Shown here in pieces: positions 37,717 to 46,753 of a DNA stretch of 64,000 bases; the first letter of the stretch is position 1, and the number at the start of each line of letters is the position of its first letter. The DNA comes from Burkholderia stabilis (GTDB lineage: Bacteria > Pseudomonadota > Gammaproteobacteria > Burkholderiales > Burkholderiaceae). The notes beneath the pieces were generated by a model, which saw only the letters and a list, made by a program, of their open reading frames with translations, was not told the DNA's origin and made no database searches. Both the position numbers and the translations under genes were made by a program. The stretch is taken from contig NZ_CP016444.1 in the NCBI RefSeq assembly GCF_001742165.1, positions 1,258,976-1,322,975 on the forward strand, in the 5' to 3' direction.

Positions 37717-39111
37717 ATGAGGAATGCCATGAATGAAGTTCCGCCCGTCGGCGGCCTGGACGACGCGCTAGCGGGACGATCCTCGTCGAGGGTCGTCCAC
37801 GACAGCCTGCGGTCGTGGTACATCCTGGTCATCATCACGCTGGCGTATTCGCTCGCGTATATCGACCGCCAGCTTCTCAACCTGCTCGTCGACCCGATCC
37901 GGCATTCGCTCGCCATTTCCGACACGCAACTCAGCCTGGTTCAGGGCATCGCGTTCATTTCCGCCTACCTGATCGCATCGCCCCTCTTCGGCCGGCTCGT
38001 CGACGTGACCAACCGGCGCAACATCCTGCTGGTCGGGATTTGCCTGTGGTGCATCTTCACGGCCCTGTGCGGCAAGGCCACGACGTTCCAGGGGCTGTTC
38101 CTCGCGCGCTTCGGCGTCGGGGCCAGCGAAGCGTGCGTGTTTCCGATCGCGCTGTCGATGATCGCCGACTGCTTTTCGGCGAAGCAGATGCCGCGCGCGA
38201 TGAGCGTGTTCATTCTCGGCCCGATGCTCGGCGGCGGGCTCTCGCTCGTCGCTGGCGGGCTCGTCATCTCGTTCGCCCGCGACGTTCATCAGCAGTTCCC
38301 GATGCTCGCCGGGTTCGAGACCTGGCAGCTCGCATTCGTGCTGATCGGGTTGCCGGGCATGCTGTTCGCACTGCTGGTATGGCTGACGGTGCGCGAACCG
38401 ATGCGCAGCAAGGTGGTCAGCGGGAGCGCGGACGACCGTCAGTTCTCGACCCGGGATTCGCTTGCATTCCTGTGGGCGCGACGCGGGTTCTATGCGCGCA
38501 TCATGCTCGGCGTCGGCATGCTCGCCATCGTCGTGCTCGGCATGCCCGCATGGATGCCGACCTACCTGATCCGTTCGCACGGGATGCCCGCGGCGCTCGT
38601 CGGGTTTCGCTTCGGTGCGCTGGTGGTCAGTTGCGGGATTGCAGGCGCGCTGGTGGGCCCCTGGATCGTGCGCCGGTTCGAACGGCGCGGCTACGAGGAC
38701 GCACCGTTGCGCACGGCCGCGTTCGCGATGATCCCGATGCTGCTGTGCTGTGCGAGCATCCCGTTTGCGCCCGGCGCGACGGGTACGCTGATCGCGGCCG
38801 GCGGCACCGTGTTTTTCTTCACGTTGCCGACCGGGTGCATGGCCGCGGCGCTGCAACTCGTGGCGCCCAGCCGTATGCGCGGCACCGTCGGCGCGCTCTA
38901 TTCGTTCTTCGCGCAGTTGATCGGTTTCGGGCTCGGCCCGACGCTGATTGCGCTCTTCACCGATCGCGTGTTCGGCAATCCGAAGATGGTCGGCGATTCG
39001 ATCGGCATTGTCTGCACGATCGCAGCCGCGCTTGCCGCGTGGTTGTTGTTCGGTTCGCTGCCGCATTATCGGCGGTTGCTGGCGGAGGAGCGTGGCGCGC
39101 AGGTGGGTTGA
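37717..39111 (+). CDS. MFS transporter
   Basis: A 464-residue major-facilitator transporter of the inner membrane. Start MRNAMNEVPP at 37717 with a GGAGA ribosome-binding site. About twelve hydrophobic segments are visible, beginning with WYILVIITLAYSLAYIDRQLL. The loop 2-3 motif appears as SPLFGRLVDVTNRRNILLVG. Most similar in style to transporters of organic acids or aromatic acids. Its two-sided regulation by site F and the nearby site E suggests it imports the cluster substrate. Confidence 0.92.
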   Translation: MRNAMNEVPPVGGLDDALAGRSSSRVVHDSLRSWYILVIITLAYSLAYIDRQLLNLLVDPIRHSLAISDTQLSLVQGIAFISAYLIASPLFGRLVDVTNRRNILLVGICLWCIFTALCGKATTFQGLFLARFGVGASEACVFPIALSMIADCFSAKQMPRAMSVFILGPMLGGGLSLVAGGLVISFARDVHQQFPMLAGFETWQLAFVLIGLPGMLFALLVWLTVREPMRSKVVSGSADDRQFSTRDSLAFLWARRGFYARIMLGVGMLAIVVLGMPAWMPTYLIRSHGMPAALVGFRFGALVVSCGIAGALVGPWIVRRFERRGYEDAPLRTAAFAMIPMLLCCASIPFAPGATGTLIAAGGTVFFFTLPTGCMAAALQLVAPSRMRGTVGALYSFFAQLIGFGLGPTLIALFTDRVFGNPKMVGDSIGIVCTIAAALAAWLLFGSLPHYRRLLAEERGAQVG

Positions 39112-39412
39112 CGCTGCGTGATCGGGACGGAGGTGGTAACCGCTGTGGGTGGCGTCACGCAGCGGTTACGCAAAGTGCTCGATGTGGAACGGTGCCGGTT
39201 TCGGCAATCTGACGACTTCAAGGCTTGCACAACCAAAGACGATCGGCCAGCCCGACACACATGTCTGAAGATGCGCCTCGCGCCCCGAATCAAGCCAGGC
39301 CGGCACCGAACCGGCCTGAATTCGCGTCGCCAGAATCCGTGCTCATGGTAGAGCGATGCGTTTTCTTGGGTGCGCCACCTTACGCGACCTCTCCCGCGTG
39401 ACAGCGCTTATG
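39112..39412. other. Intergenic boundary between catabolic cluster and accessory island
   Basis: A 301-bp gap between convergent genes. A hairpin CAGGCCGG/CCGGCCTG with a 7-nt loop lies at 39296-39318 and may be a terminator for the MFS gene. Base composition drops beyond here. Confidence 0.4.
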
Positions 39413-40819
39413 TCACGAACTCAATGCTTTTCGCCAAGCCTGCCCTTCCAGTACGGTGGAATCTGCATCCTCCGGAGCGATTGCCTTGTGTGGATCCGCG
39501 ATTACGCATCGCGCCTCTCCCTGAAATGCCAACAGCAGATCCAGAACGTTTTTGAAAAAAAGCCGACAATTGCCGTCCTTCATTGGATGTAAATGAATTC
39601 CCTGAAAGGAGGCAGCCCATGCTGACTGGCGTTTGTCGGCAGACGAGCTGATGTTCGGCATACTGTCGTAATACCTGTCTGCAATACCATCCATGCACGC
39701 CATCAGCTGTTCTTCGCTGGCATCCCAGCGCGAGAAGGTCGCTTCATGGCGCTCCTTACGATCGATGCGTGTGAGCACCTTGCTATTTATGTATTCCTCA
39801 GCGGTCATCTCGACAGGATGCGCACGATCGGCTGCGTCGAGTACGCTCTGGACCGATAGCCCCCCTTCTTCGGAAACATAGGTTTCCTCCGGCGTGCGAT
39901 TGATGTAGTGACCAGGAAGGGATAACGAAGACGATATTCCGAACGATGACATGTCGTCCATCCACTTGCCGAGATATCGCAAGGCTTTCGCGTCATACGA
40001 ACCCGTGCAGTGCACGTCCTTGGTGGCGAGGGAGAGTTCCATCTTCTCCGAAATATCAAGGATCAGGTCGGCGTCGAAAATCTTGCCCGTGTCGATGCAT
40101 TTCGCCGTATGGACCAGACCTTTGGCGGTCGAGTGCGCATAATTGCGCGTGTCATAGTCATAGACGAAACAAAGCAGCGGATTCGCCGCATCCAGCCCCA
40201 GACAATCAAGGTCTATCCGGTCAGGAATGAGGCGCCCGCGGTGTTCTGGCTTCACATTCGCAAGCTCATGGCTATTTAGCAACAACCCGATCGTTTCACG
40301 CGCCTTTGGTGAAAATTCTTTTGGATATTCTCCATACGCCTCAGCGTATAAAGATTGAAAAACACTATCTTCCGGAACCTGTTGAGACGAGTGCGCCCCC
40401 CAGGTTGAATCGAAGCGCGCCCGATGAACACTGTCAAACAGAAACCCCCATCGAACGACTTTCTCCGAGAGGCCATCGCCTTCCGAAGCAAGCAATGAAT
40501 GATTTTCACGCATCCATTTGTGAAAATTTCTGGCTGCGTCGACAGAGATCGAACGAAAATCGTGCGACTCCTCAGTCAATCGCCGCACGGGTCCGGAACG
40601 CTTCTCGCTGCTCGTCGACGGCACGAGCCCCGAAGCAGCAGGCGCGCGCCACTGTTGATGCGGAGACGAAGGTCGAGCATTCAGCTCGCTCAGCGGTCCC
40701 TGTACGGGCCCGGGAACGGATCTGTTTCCCGCGGGATGATTTACTTCGTTTTCGCCAATATCCAACGAATCGTAATCGTTTAGTGTTTTGGGGCTCATGC
40801 CACCAATATTTGCAGCCAT
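39413..40819 (-). CDS. Fic-domain-like putative type III effector
   Basis: A 468-residue protein if started at MAANIGGMSPK (40819); alternatives are 40879 and 40798. Near its C-terminus is FQGIHLHPMKDGNCRLFFK, a good match to the Fic motif HPF-x-D/E-GNGR; the His is H411 and the last residue R419. Fic enzymes transfer AMP or other phosphate groups to host proteins. Here the second Gly is Cys, and the usual downstream Arg is Phe, so activity is uncertain. The N-terminal third is Ser/Pro/Arg-rich and disordered, as in secreted effectors. No known full-length homologue recognised. A near-match hrpII box (TTCC-N16-TTCG) sits at 40965-40988. Confidence 0.6.
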   Translation of the reverse strand: MAANIGGMSPKTLNDYDSLDIGENEVNHPAGNRSVPGPVQGPLSELNARPSSPHQQWRAPAASGLVPSTSSEKRSGPVRRLTEESHDFRSISVDAARNFHKWMRENHSLLASEGDGLSEKVVRWGFLFDSVHRARFDSTWGAHSSQQVPEDSVFQSLYAEAYGEYPKEFSPKARETIGLLLNSHELANVKPEHRGRLIPDRIDLDCLGLDAANPLLCFVYDYDTRNYAHSTAKGLVHTAKCIDTGKIFDADLILDISEKMELSLATKDVHCTGSYDAKALRYLGKWMDDMSSFGISSSLSLPGHYINRTPEETYVSEEGGLSVQSVLDAADRAHPVEMTAEEYINSKVLTRIDRKERHEATFSRWDASEEQLMACMDGIADRYYDSMPNISSSADKRQSAWAASFQGIHLHPMKDGNCRLFFKNVLDLLLAFQGEARCVIADPHKAIAPEDADSTVLEGQAWRKALSS

Positions 40820-41500
40820 GATTTTCTTGAAATTTTTCCGACGCCACCCGAATTGACAGGCGATCGTTCGGCGAGTCATCAGACTATAAGAGGATCGGGA
40901 AAGGCACGTCTGAATTCAAGATGGTCATGGAAGCACAACTGGCACACCCAATCAGTTCGTCTCGCGAAGATGTGTTCCGCAATCGGAAGAGTGCTCGTTC
41001 GGCGGGCATGGCCTTGCTTCAACGGCTGGACCGAAACGAAGGGAGAGCCTGAGGGACGCGGCACAACGACACTGTGACGTTGCTCAAGCAGCTGCTCGAG
41101 ATAGGATGAAGAAATAGACAAAAGCGCTGTACTGCGATGATCAACCTGTCCTGCACATTGAACCAGGTTTTTATTTCGACTTGGATACTATTTCATGACG
41201 CACATTTTCCCCAAACCCAACACCGAAATTCATTCGACCACCATCAGAACAATTCGATGGAAGGCGAAACCGCGTTGCGCAATGCGTATTTACGATGCCG
41301 ATCGCGTTATCACATCAATATCTTCATATATTCATGTTTTTTCGCCGTCACCGAAGACACACCCTGTCAAAACCTGATTGTTACCGACCCCATAAAATCA
41401 AGTTGTTCGCATATCACGACGACCTTTCGCAAACCAGACCCACCCTCGATTGCTTTTGTGACAAAAATATAAATTTGGCAACGCAACGAGAGGTAGCAAA
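40820..41500. other. AT-rich intergenic region with hrpII box
   Basis: About 680 bp of AT-richer divergent DNA between the Fic-like and AAA+ genes. It holds the exact hrpII box at 41233-41256 and a degenerate one at 40965-40988. Small open frames here have no recognisable features. Confidence 0.4.
41233..41256 (+). promoter_or_regulatory. hrpII-type box (TTCG-N16-TTCG)
   Basis: Perfect TTCG at 41233-41236 and 41253-41256, exactly 16 bp between, in the orientation of the AAA+ gene about 245 bp downstream. TTCG-N16-TTCG is the known recognition element of HrpB-type AraC activators of Hrp type III secretion in Ralstonia and Burkholderia. A TACGAT hexamer follows 34 bp after it. Confidence 0.55.
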
Positions 41501-43069
41501 ATGCCGTCCATGGGAAACAGATTTGACTATTACAGTGCCGCACTCGGTGAGCATATCGCCACCACAAATTCGGCAGACACCCCTGCGCCCGAGAAGGAAA
41601 AACCAAAGGAATCTTCAAATCCGGCATTCACTTCATTAGCGGAGAAACAAGAACAACGGTACGAGAAATTGAAAGTTCGTGCCGGCGATCGATCGATCGT
41701 CAAAACGGCAACTTTGCTCGCAAAACATGTTGGCGAAGCCACGCAGGATGTAGCCGCGACGGCAATCAGTGCTGGCGCGATCGGATATGCAAGTTCGGTG
41801 CTGGTCAATGGCGAAAAATCGGATACGAAAGGCCATATCGCACAAGCTGCAACGGCATCGCTGACGATGGCTACGGCGACGCTCGTCAGGGCGTCTGTCA
41901 GTGCAGTTGTGAACGGCTCGAAGCTGGATGAGCTATCGGCACAGCATGAAACTTTCAAGAAAGTGAAGCGGGCGACTACCCCCGAGTATCTCGCGCCTTA
42001 CCCGAAAGATATCAAGGAAGACGTCAAGGCGCTGGACCTGCGCGTCGAGCGGGACATCAAGGCTGGAAATTCCAATGCCCTCTGGTTCAAGAAGCAAATC
42101 GATCATCGTGAAAATGTGCTGCTTGCACGTCCATTAAATGCCATTGACTTGACGTGCGGTCGCGATGCCGGAAGTTTGCGGAGCATGATGAATCAGGTGG
42201 CGGATCTATGCAAACACACGGAAGATCCTGAAGCATTCAAAACACTGGCGATGCGAATTATCATGAATTCCGTTTCGGAGAAGCCGACCCGGGTTCAGGC
42301 AGTTTTCCACGGACCCGGTGGCGTAGGAAAAACATGGTTGATCGAGCAACTCGTCAAGATCATAAAAGGACGACTCATTTACTTGAGAATGGAGGATAGC
42401 CGTCATGAAAGTAGCGTAAAAAAAATGTTGGGGTCACGCTGGTCCGTCGAGTACTACCCGCCTGACGCACAAGACAAAGACGTCATCGGAGAATTGCCGC
42501 TCGAAATGATCAAGGCCGGCTGCACCAATCCAATCATATTTATCGACGAACTAAAGATAAACAGTGAAACGATTGGCGACCTCAATGTACTTCTGGATCC
42601 ACTCAAAAAGGAACTGAAAATAGGCGGCTACAACTCCAGCCTGGACTGGAGCCGCGCAACCATCCTGATCGGCACCAACGACGCCATCAAAAACGAGCCG
42701 CTTCAGACCCGGCTCCTGATGATGCATTTCTCGAAGGCAAGCGACGAAGTAAAGCGTCTTGTCGTCATGGACAGGGTGAAAGTAGACGCGGAAGTTTTCC
42801 GTCATCTGCTGAGCGGGAACGACATGAAACGACTCATCAGCACCATGGAAACCCGGTGCGATGAATTGATTGCCATCGACAACGAAAAATTTCCCGGGGC
42901 TCGATACATTCAGTCTGCCGCGTCTCATACGGTTAACTTCGTCGCTGAAGGCCTGTTGACGAATGAACCTCGCAAGGCTCATGAAATATCCGATTTCATG
43001 AGAAGGCGTTATGAACATTTCGCGGAATTCGAACCCAACCGCACGAACTACGATAGCGGCCGTGATTGA
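41501..43069 (+). CDS. AAA+ ATPase, putative type III effector
   Basis: A 522-residue protein with a ribosome-binding site AGAGG before the ATG. The C-terminal half is an ATPase: Walker A GPGGVGKT (271-278), Walker B NPIIFIDE (D349, E350), sensor-like TILIGTND. The N-terminal 150 residues are Ser/Lys-rich and contain two short hydrophobic stretches (VAATAISAGAIGYASSVLV and TASLTMATATLVRASVSAVV). The hrpII box upstream argues it is a type III-secreted or T3SS-coregulated protein. No close family is recognised; a chaperone-like ATPase would be the conservative alternative. AT-richer than neighbours. Confidence 0.65.
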   Translation: MPSMGNRFDYYSAALGEHIATTNSADTPAPEKEKPKESSNPAFTSLAEKQEQRYEKLKVRAGDRSIVKTATLLAKHVGEATQDVAATAISAGAIGYASSVLVNGEKSDTKGHIAQAATASLTMATATLVRASVSAVVNGSKLDELSAQHETFKKVKRATTPEYLAPYPKDIKEDVKALDLRVERDIKAGNSNALWFKKQIDHRENVLLARPLNAIDLTCGRDAGSLRSMMNQVADLCKHTEDPEAFKTLAMRIIMNSVSEKPTRVQAVFHGPGGVGKTWLIEQLVKIIKGRLIYLRMEDSRHESSVKKMLGSRWSVEYYPPDAQDKDVIGELPLEMIKAGCTNPIIFIDELKINSETIGDLNVLLDPLKKELKIGGYNSSLDWSRATILIGTNDAIKNEPLQTRLLMMHFSKASDEVKRLVVMDRVKVDAEVFRHLLSGNDMKRLISTMETRCDELIAIDNEKFPGARYIQSAASHTVNFVAEGLLTNEPRKAHEISDFMRRRYEHFAEFEPNRTNYDSGRD

Positions 43070-43209
43070 GATTTGATCGAGCAAAGACATGCGCCCTTGA
43101 TGGATTGTTCATGAATGTTTCAAGGGCGCTGTCGACCCGATGGACAACTGGCCGCACGGTTTCCCAGACCGGCACATGATCTCCCCCCAACGACTCCGAT
43201 GGAGCTGTC

Positions 43210-44142
43210 ATGCCTACCCCCGTTCAATCAAGGTCGTCGAGCCCGATACGCGACGAACAGACCGAGGAATCCGCCACGACAACCCGCGCTCGTGCGACCA
43301 CGCTTGAGTCAGGACAGGGGGAGACTATCCCGGCCAACTTGCGGCCGTTGCTGCAGGCCCGAAACGGGGATGGTTCCTTCCGGCCTCGTTCTCCCGTGCG
43401 CGATCGCTCGCACGCCGATCGACGCTGGAGTGAGCTGCCGGATCAACACCATCCCCGATCGATCGAGGAGGCGGATCGGATCGAAGCCGCACTTCGGGCC
43501 AGTCATTTGATGCCCGAGGGACATGATCTGCGCATTGATTTCGAAACGTACCGCTTGCTGCTGGAATCCATGCAAGCGCGCGCGAAGGATTTGCCGCCCG
43601 TGAGGCAAAGCGCATTCTCGGAGCAGATGACCGCCTTTGCCGAGGTGATTCACCTGATGCCGGAAGAAAATCACCTGGGGGACTTCAAGGGCATCCTGCG
43701 CGAAGTTGAGCACAAACTGCCTCCCGAACAGCAGGGTGTCCCGCTCGTGGCGCTCATCGAAGAGTCACGCAAGTTGAGCAACGATTTCCAGGGAGAACTC
43801 CGGGAAAAACTGTTCGGCTGCGTGGCAAAACTGCCGCCTGCGCAGCAGAATCGTCCCATGCAGGCGCTTGCCGATCGCCTTCGCGAAGCGGCCGAGCAGA
43901 TTCGATTGCCGGACCATTCCAATGACATCAAGCCCTTTTCGATCGTTCTGGACGACATCATGGACAAACTGCCGGAGAGATACCGGCGCGCGCCGCTCGT
44001 TGCACTGATGACGGTGATCGGCAGTCAGCCGCGACAACACCATCAGAGACTCATCGAAGACGCCCTGGGCAGGATAAAGACGATACGCTCGCGCACGCTC
44101 CGGGATGAACTCAAGCAGGCACTCGCCAATATGCTCGATTAG
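43210..44142 (+). CDS. Putative effector with LPP-type helical repeats
   Basis: A 310-residue protein. After a disordered, Arg/Ser-rich N-terminal 90 residues come about four degenerate repeats of 35-45 residues, each carrying a LPP-x-Q-x-x-P-L-x-A-L type core (for example LPPEQQGVPLVALIEES and LPPAQQNRPMQALADRL, then LPERYRRAPLVALMTVI). Such alpha-helical repeats are common in Hrp effectors. It starts 140 bp after the AAA+ gene on the same strand and may share its transcript. The ATG has a GGAG ribosome-binding site. Function unknown. Confidence 0.65.
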   Translation: MPTPVQSRSSSPIRDEQTEESATTTRARATTLESGQGETIPANLRPLLQARNGDGSFRPRSPVRDRSHADRRWSELPDQHHPRSIEEADRIEAALRASHLMPEGHDLRIDFETYRLLLESMQARAKDLPPVRQSAFSEQMTAFAEVIHLMPEENHLGDFKGILREVEHKLPPEQQGVPLVALIEESRKLSNDFQGELREKLFGCVAKLPPAQQNRPMQALADRLREAAEQIRLPDHSNDIKPFSIVLDDIMDKLPERYRRAPLVALMTVIGSQPRQHHQRLIEDALGRIKTIRSRTLRDELKQALANMLD

Positions 44143-44221
44143 ACGGTGAACGCATCGTCGGGGACGGTGACGTGTGACCCACGTGATCGTCCATCGACGT
44201 CGCTCGATGCGGTGGCGGCGT

Positions 44222-45382
44222 TCAGGCCACGGCCTCGAAATGGCCGCCCTTGTCCCAGATGACGACGGTACGCGCATTCATCGCTTCGGACCCGAGGCGG
44301 TCGCGGTGAACGACACCGTTCAGTTCCGACACGACCTCCACGCTCAGTTTCGGCCGGACACCCGGGTCGCTGTTGATCAGATCGACCAACGCACGCGCGG
44401 CGCTGCTACCCGCGGAAATTTTCTCGTTGCCGGCCAGATCGAGATGCGAAGCAGCGCTCAGGATAGTGCGATATTGATCGACCCGGGCCGAGTGCGACGA
44501 GCGGTAATCGCCCGTCGCATGCTGCAGCAGCGAAATCAGGAAGCAGTTATTGCTGCCGTCATTCGTCTCGCCGTCATTGGGTATGGATCGCATTCCCGCC
44601 CGATCGAGCGCGCGCTGGATGTGCGACGTGGTCATCTGCGCGGATGTGACCTCCCGGTAGTACGCCAGCTTGTCCGGATAGACCTGCCGCATGTCGGCGC
44701 TCAGATCGTCCCAGTCGGTGATGCGCGTCTCGTCGGCCGTCGCCGCCGCGTCGAAATTCTCGTCGATGACGGGCAAACTCTTCAGCAAGGCTTCCGTCCG
44801 ACTCTGTTCAAGCGCGAGACGCAACTGCGCATCTTCTTCCGCCTGGCTGGCGGGAGGTTGCAGGTCGCCAAGACCTCGTCGCCGCTCTTGAATGAATGCT
44901 GCGTGGCCCGATGTGGTTGGCCACGGCACGGTGGGCAGGTGACGTCCTTCGACGATTGACGCGTGACCTGGCCGGAACGACGGCTGCGATGGCCACGCCG
45001 TTCCCGGAACCTGAACGGCAGGCCGATGCCAGCCCACGGGCATGCGTTCCGCCACGGGTTGATGGGGTGGCTGGACCTGCGCGAATGGAAAAACGGGGCC
45101 GACGAACGGATGCGCCGGACTCGCGGCTGGTTCGGTCGGATAAGACCGGACAGGCTCCGGGCCGGGGCGCCATTGATAGGCCGACACATCAGGCAGCGGG
45201 CCACGCCGTATCTGGCTGGCGCCGGCAGACATGCTGCGCGCTTGTGAAGCGAGCGCAGACAGCAGACCGAACGGACCTTGCATCGGGCGCGACTGCGCGC
45301 TGACACGTACCTCGTTGACGGCCCGATCAATCGTTCGATCGATGTGTCGTAATGCGCCGGTGATTCCTTTGAACATCGCCAT
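44222..45382 (-). CDS. OTU/papain-fold cysteine-protease-like putative effector with UIM
   Basis: A 386-residue protein. Residues 1-170 are Pro-rich. A ubiquitin-interacting motif is at about 182-195 (EEDAQLRLALEQSR, fitting acidic-x-x-Leu-x-x-Ala-Leu-x-x-Ser). The C-terminal part has NDGSNNCFLISLLQ (C280, preceded by D275) and ends VVIWDKGGHFEAV (H381). A Cys before a helix and a late His next to an aromatic are the OTU/USP deubiquitinase pattern. It is therefore a candidate deubiquitinating effector; the family is not proven and the acidic third residue is not assigned. No exact hrpII box; a pair spaced by 17 bp lies at 45558-45582. Confidence 0.6.
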   Translation of the reverse strand: MAMFKGITGALRHIDRTIDRAVNEVRVSAQSRPMQGPFGLLSALASQARSMSAGASQIRRGPLPDVSAYQWRPGPEPVRSYPTEPAASPAHPFVGPVFPFAQVQPPHQPVAERMPVGWHRPAVQVPGTAWPSQPSFRPGHASIVEGRHLPTVPWPTTSGHAAFIQERRRGLGDLQPPASQAEEDAQLRLALEQSRTEALLKSLPVIDENFDAAATADETRITDWDDLSADMRQVYPDKLAYYREVTSAQMTTSHIQRALDRAGMRSIPNDGETNDGSNNCFLISLLQHATGDYRSSHSARVDQYRTILSAASHLDLAGNEKISAGSSAARALVDLINSDPGVRPKLSVEVVSELNGVVHRDRLGSEAMNARTVVIWDKGGHFEAVA

Positions 45383-45680
45383 TCCTCAAATCAGGTTCAC
45401 TCGCCTCGCACGTCCCGACCGCGACGGCGGATGATCAACGGTTGTCCGCTTTTTCATCCAGCGCAAGGCGAACCATGCCGCCGAACCGGAAAGATTCGTC
45501 TTTTTGAAAAGCGTTTCGTTTCCCGGTGTGCAGGAGCGTTACATTCCGGTTCCGTTGCGAAGTCATTCGCAGATGGCTCGAACGAGAACCCTGCCCGTCA
45601 TCCGGAAAACGGCGCGATCGCAGGGATCGCGCGATGCGTGATTCCAGGCAGCCAGGTGTCGAGTCAAGATCAACCTCGAC
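45383..45680. other. Intergenic region with an orphan hrpII-type box
   Basis: A 298-bp gap holding TTCG-N16-TTCG at 45495-45518 on the plus strand, pointing away from the OTU-like gene and toward the 3' end of the neighbour. No plus-strand gene is convincing, so this copy may be chance. Confidence 0.35.
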
Positions 45681-46673
45681 TCAATGCGCATCGGGGGTTC
45701 TCCTAGCCGTTCTGTCATAACCCGCTACCCCGCTCAGATCGACGACGTCAGTCCCTTGCAATGCTGCTTCCAGGCATTTCGCGTCGAGTGGATTGTTCAC
45801 GTTGAGCTCGCGGGTGTCCGCTCGACCGGTAATGCGCTCTCGCAGCCTCAATGCATGTGCTTTTACGTGCTCGTCAACATCGTCATCCTCCGGGTTTATC
45901 GGCGTCCATGCGAGTTTTTCCCCGGTTTCCGGGTTCGTTCTCATGCGTTGTCGCGGCAATGTTGCCGGCGGCTCGGATGCCGGCGGCGCAGATACCGGCG
46001 GCTCGGATGCCCGAAAGGCGGAAGGGTACTTTGGCGTTCTGGGCGTATCCATTTCGCTCTCCTTGCGCTTCCGGATATCTTCCCGCGATTCTGCACCCGC
46101 ATGCTGCTCTGCGAGATACACAGGATTCCTGGGCGTATCCATTTCGCTCTCCAGGCGCTTCCGGATGTCCTCCCGCGATTCTGCGCCCGCATGCGGCTTG
46201 GCGAGATACTCAGGAATCCTGGGCTTATCCATTTCGCTCTCCAGGCGCCGGCGAATCTCGTCCCTTGACTTCCGGTTTTCCGGCAATTGCGCGGCGCGGT
46301 TGGCCATTCGCCCCCATGCGGATGCCTTTTCCGATGTGGGAGCAGGCTCCGAATTGTGTGCGGGATTGGCCGGCCTCTTCAGATCGAGCGATGCGTTCGG
46401 TGCTGCACTTGACGGTTCGAGAACATGGGGGCGCCGCGGAATCGGCGCAAGCACGACAGGGGCTGCATTGGAACCCGGAACGCGAAACGATGACGGACGC
46501 AACGCTGGATTGGACGGACCCGGCGGATTGCGCAGCGCGCTCAGTGCTGGCGGAAGCGACTCGACAGCGTGCCGAGGGGGCGTGTTTCCCGCAGGAACGT
46601 CGCCGCTCGGCCGACTGGCGTGTTGACCGACTTCCGGAGAAGTCGAAACGGATGGATCGAATGAGGGTTTCAT
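45681..46673 (-). CDS. Repeat-containing putative type III effector
   Basis: A 330-residue Pro/Ser/Arg-rich protein. Residues 136-225 hold three 30-residue repeats of the form SREDIRKRLESEMDTPR-x-P-x-YL; the middle copy differs from the others at few positions. The C-terminal part (DDDVDEHVKAHALRLRERI, VVDLSGVAGYD) is not repetitive. An exact hrpII box lies 80 bp upstream, and a CAAGGT hexamer follows it at 31 bp, matching the YANNNT seen at such promoters. No recognised domain. Probably secreted into host cells. Confidence 0.65.
   Translation of the reverse strand: MKPSFDPSVSTSPEVGQHASRPSGDVPAGNTPPRHAVESLPPALSALRNPPGPSNPALRPSSFRVPGSNAAPVVLAPIPRRPHVLEPSSAAPNASLDLKRPANPAHNSEPAPTSEKASAWGRMANRAAQLPENRKSRDEIRRRLESEMDKPRIPEYLAKPHAGAESREDIRKRLESEMDTPRNPVYLAEQHAGAESREDIRKRKESEMDTPRTPKYPSAFRASEPPVSAPPASEPPATLPRQRMRTNPETGEKLAWTPINPEDDDVDEHVKAHALRLRERITGRADTRELNVNNPLDAKCLEAALQGTDVVDLSGVAGYDRTARRTPDAH
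45999..46268 (-). repeat. Three 90-bp coding repeats
   Basis: Encodes the 30-residue repeats (residues 136-165, 166-195, 196-225) of the putative effector. DNA of the copies is closely similar, so expansion is recent. Confidence 0.75.
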
Positions 46674-46753
46674 CGCTTGGCACTCAGGCAGTGGCGATCT
46701 CGACAGGCACCCCTGAACCTTGGTTCAACGCCCGTCGTTCCGCAGCAGGAATA

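Noticed and set aside
40879..41121. An 80-codon minus-strand frame upstream of the Fic-like gene
   Set aside because: No recognisable domain or ribosome-binding site; it overlaps the likely promoter region.
41137..41472. A 111-codon plus-strand frame before the AAA+ gene
   Set aside because: No ribosome-binding site, odd composition, overlaps the hrp promoter; probably non-coding.
45495..45518. hrpII box driving a gene
   Set aside because: Exact TTCG-N16-TTCG on the plus strand, but no plus-strand gene follows; a chance match of this kind is expected about once in the island.
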